64,000 nucleotides of DNA from Opitutia bacterium UBA4506 (GTDB taxonomy: Bacteria; Verrucomicrobiota; Verrucomicrobiia; Opitutales; Puniceicoccaceae): the NCBI GenBank assembly GCA_002388665.1, contig DGMY01000027.1:2888-66887 (forward strand). The letters run 5' to 3'. Positions 61,645 to 64,000 of the stretch are shown here, one piece after another. The notes under the pieces were generated by a model. It made no database searches. It was not told the origin of the DNA and was given only the letters and a program-made list of their open reading frames with translations. A program made the translations under genes and the position numbers. Position 1 is the stretch's first letter. Every line of letters starts with the position of its first letter.

Positions 61645-62889
61645 TCAAGAAGCAGAAGCGACCCGAAGCGCGTCCAAACGGGCTTTCTCCGATCGAGGAC
61701 GACCGGGGAAACAAACACGACCAACGGCTTCCTCAAAATCCTGTGCTCCCCGCAGAAGTCCAATTTCCAGCCGCAGGAAATAAATCGGCAGCCCAAAATC
61801 GATAGTAGAACCGATCCGCACCGCATCTTTCTCGGTCGTGACCAGGAAATCGACCCCAATCTCCTTAGCCTGCTCCCCAATACTCTCGAGCTCGCGATCA
61901 GAGAACCAGTGGTGGTCGAGAAAACGGCGGTTGTAGCGAATCGATGCCCCGTGATCCCGAAGAAATGATTCAAATCCCTCCGGCACCGCAATTCCACTAA
62001 ACGCTCCTACCCGGGCCCCTTTTAATTTGGAGACCGGGAATTTCTCTTTGAGATCCAAGCTTTGAAGATGGGTCGGCCGGTGCGCACACTCAATGATTTC
62101 CACCCCGGGATTGTGCTTGTGAATGAAGGTCTCCAACTCATCCGACGGGGATCCATCCGACTTGGTCAGAAAGACGTAGGAAGCTCTTTTCAAATGACTG
62201 ACTGGCTCCCGCAAGATGCCCCGTGGCAGCAACCGCCGATTCCCAAATGGATTTGTCTTATCCACAAGAACGAGGTTCATGCTCCCTTTCAACGGAAGGT
62301 ACTGCAATCCGTCGTCGAGAATCAGGGTATCGCAGCCAAAACGCCGAATCGCGTAGGCTCCGGCCTTTACCCGGTTCTTGTCGACCAACACGTGAACGCC
62401 GGGGAGGTTGCGGGCCAGCATGAAAGGCTCGTCCCCCGCTTCCTGTGGTCCCATCAAAACCTTCTCTCCATCGCTGACGATCCGCGGCGGGGGTTCAGAA
62501 ACGTGAGTAAGTGCCCTCCACCATTTCCGGTAAAAGGGCTCTTTCTTGCTTTTGTACCCACGGCTGAGGATGGCGACTTTCCTGCCTTGCTCGTGGAGAC
62601 TGCGGGCGAATTTCTCGACGACTGGAGTTTTCCCCGTCCCGCCCACTGTCAGGTTCCCCACGACGACAACCAGGCACCCCAGTGGCCGATTGCGGAAAAT
62701 CCGATTACTGTAGAGATACCATCGGAAACGTACGATCGATTCGAACAGATAGGAGAAACCGTTGAGCACCCCGCCAACAATCGTAGCCGAGCGCCCTGTA
62801 CGCCGATCGTACACGACATCGACCAGAAATCCTTCCAGCGCGTCGAGACGGCTTTTCAGTTTCGAATGTTTCTGGGGTTGGGAACTCAC
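61645..62889 (-). CDS. lpxK: Tetraacyldisaccharide 4'-kinase
   Basis: Phosphorylates the lipid A precursor at the 4' position, so the organism makes lipid A. The 414-residue product has an N-terminal hydrophobic helix and the Walker A loop GGTGKTPV (about 83-90), then LSRGYKSK, DDGLQY and the LVTTEKDAVRIG segment near the end. It starts with a GTG at 62889. It lies 34 bp downstream of fumC on the same strand. About 70-80 residues longer than E. coli LpxK (328). Confidence 0.93.
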   Translation of the reverse strand: MSSQPQKHSKLKSRLDALEGFLVDVVYDRRTGRSATIVGGVLNGFSYLFESIVRFRWYLYSNRIFRNRPLGCLVVVVGNLTVGGTGKTPVVEKFARSLHEQGRKVAILSRGYKSKKEPFYRKWWRALTHVSEPPPRIVSDGEKVLMGPQEAGDEPFMLARNLPGVHVLVDKNRVKAGAYAIRRFGCDTLILDDGLQYLPLKGSMNLVLVDKTNPFGNRRLLPRGILREPVSHLKRASYVFLTKSDGSPSDELETFIHKHNPGVEIIECAHRPTHLQSLDLKEKFPVSKLKGARVGAFSGIAVPEGFESFLRDHGASIRYNRRFLDHHWFSDRELESIGEQAKEIGVDFLVTTEKDAVRIGSTIDFGLPIYFLRLEIGLLRGAQDFEEAVGRVCFPGRPRSEKARLDALRVASAS

Positions 62890-62923
62890 CGAAGGGGGAA
62901 AACCAGCGAAAGGATCACCTGCC

Positions 62924-64000
62924 TTAGGCAGACGGGTGAACCATGCTCATGGGGTCGAGAGCAGTATCGAGGGTTTTCTCATCCAGAAGTCCTTCTTCCA
63001 GGACAACCTCCCGCAATGTTTTATTCTCTGCAAATGCCTTCTTCGCTACTTTCGCAGCGTTATCGTACCCGATATGGGGGTTGAGCGCTGTGACCAACAT
63101 CAACGAGCGCTGTACCAACTGGTCGCAGGTCTCTGTGTTCGCCTCGATTCCCGCTACGCAACGATCTGCAAAGGTTCGCGAAGCATTTCCAAGAACCTTA
63201 ATGGATTCGTGGAGGCTGTAGGCGATCAATGGAATCGTGACGTTCAACTCAAAATGTCCGTCGCGGCCACAAAGGGCTACGGTATTCCCCAGTCCCATCG
63301 CGTACATTGCCGACTGGACCAACATTTCACTCATCACAGGGTTTACCTTCCCCGGCATAATCGAGGAGCCGGGCTGGGTGGATGGCAGCGAAATCTCGCC
63401 GAGCCCCGAGCGTGGCCCGGACCCCAAAAGGCGGATGTCATTTCCGATTTTGGTCAAACTGGCGGCAATCGTCGTGAGAAGACCTGCCACTTCAACCGAG
63501 TCATCCCGGCCGCCTTGCGCTTCAAAGTGATTGTCCGCTTCGCGGAACGAAATCCCCGTATCTTCCGAGAGGATCCGCGCCACTTTACCGGGAAAGTCCG
63601 GGTGACAGTTGATACCGGTACCGACGGCCGTGCCACCAATGGCCAGTTCGGCCAGAATCCCGACCGCTTTCTCGGCCCGAGCGACAGACTTGCGCGCCTG
63701 AGCCGCATACCCCGAAAACTCCTGCCCGAGGGTGATCGGGGTCGCATCCATCAGGTGGGTGCGACCAATCTTCACAACCTTCTCGAACTCTGCACTCTTT
63801 GCTTCCAAGGCCGCAGCGAGGTGCTCGAGCGAGGGAATCAAAGTCTCCTGGAGCGCCATCGCTACACTGACGTGCAGCACTGTCGGAACGATATCGTTCG
63901 AAGATTGCCCCATGTTGACGTGATCGTTCGGGTGAACCGGATCCTTCGCCCCAATCGGATTGCCAGCGTACTGACAAGCGAGATTGGAGATCACTTCGTT
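62924..64000 (-). CDS. fumC: Fumarate hydratase class II, 5' end outside the window
   Basis: Converts fumarate and water to malate in the TCA cycle. The gene runs off the right edge, so only about 359 of the usual 460 residues are seen; the frame is open to the end, where NEVISNLA continues from the missing N-terminus. HPNDHVNMGQSSND and the signature GSSIMPGKVNP are present, with the catalytic serine and lysine in that loop. lpxK follows on the same strand. Confidence 0.95.
   Translation of the reverse strand, partial: NEVISNLACQYAGNPIGAKDPVHPNDHVNMGQSSNDIVPTVLHVSVAMALQETLIPSLEHLAAALEAKSAEFEKVVKIGRTHLMDATPITLGQEFSGYAAQARKSVARAEKAVGILAELAIGGTAVGTGINCHPDFPGKVARILSEDTGISFREADNHFEAQGGRDDSVEVAGLLTTIAASLTKIGNDIRLLGSGPRSGLGEISLPSTQPGSSIMPGKVNPVMSEMLVQSAMYAMGLGNTVALCGRDGHFELNVTIPLIAYSLHESIKVLGNASRTFADRCVAGIEANTETCDQLVQRSLMLVTALNPHIGYDNAAKVAKKAFAENKTLREVVLEEGLLDEKTLDTALDPMSMVHPSA

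Noticed and set aside
62062..63084. 340-codon plus-strand frame over lpxK and fumC
   Set aside because: It crosses the gap between two genes with clear catalytic motifs on the other strand and has no domain of its own.

Overview
The window looks like a chromosomal segment of a Gram-negative bacterium in the PVC group, most likely Verrucomicrobiota of the Opitutae/Puniceicoccales type. I infer this from the gene set: an alternative complex III operon joined to a cbb3 oxidase, a GTP-dependent PEP carboxykinase, an ImuA/ImuB pair, lipid A synthesis (LpxK), several predicted outer-membrane barrels, and a NagB/PIG-L fusion. No rRNA, tRNA, insertion sequence, prophage or CRISPR array is visible. 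Most genes are housekeeping genes in short operons.

Layout. 1-5.4 kb: a gene-free stretch, rpsR, a Sua5-type tRNA-modification gene, an orphan RelA/SpoT-domain protein, an SDR-like protein and a DUF1275 membrane protein. 5.4-10.6 kb: an amino-sugar-like cluster on the minus strand (NagB/PIG-L fusion, ROK protein, free PIG-L) with a divergent AraC regulator and a palindrome between them. 10.6-17.6 kb: PHP phosphatase, pckG, yidD, an outer-membrane barrel, a CreBC-like two-component system, aroK and a small membrane protein. 17.9-22.4 kb: an ABC transporter pair convergent with an orphan 7TM histidine kinase. 22.5-33.3 kb: a ten-gene respiratory operon, actABCDEF, a small membrane protein, ccoS, ccoN, ccoO. 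33.7-38.9 kb: DNA repair genes uvrA, imuA, imuB. 39.1-48.2 kb: glutaredoxin, a barrel protein, metallophosphoesterase, panD with a class V aminotransferase, topB, an aldo/keto reductase, trpC and rsmA. 48.2-52.0 kb: two glycosyltransferases, rfbA and ppgK. 52.4-56.3 kb: a phospholipase-D synthase, an EEP-family hydrolase, ruvC and an envelope protein. 56.4-64 kb: kamA, carA, small envelope proteins, a HAD phosphatase, mntR, lpxK and the 3' part of fumC.

How the genes work together. The act operon should encode a quinol:cytochrome c oxidoreductase feeding a CcoN/CcoO terminal oxidase. The oxidase genes lack ccoP, and CcoS is the only assembly factor present. The amino-sugar-like cluster is odd because both halves of the NagB/PIG-L fusion have lost residues normally needed for catalysis, while a separate, apparently intact PIG-L lies two genes downstream. 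The divergent region before ppgK holds a bulged hairpin with a GAAA loop, then a small competing hairpin and an intrinsic terminator, all before the ppgK start codon. This resembles a riboswitch or attenuator leader and is the best candidate here for something undescribed.

Limits: all calls come from reading the sequence. No database search, folding program or alignment was run. Family names rest on remembered motifs, and start codons are uncertain where noted.
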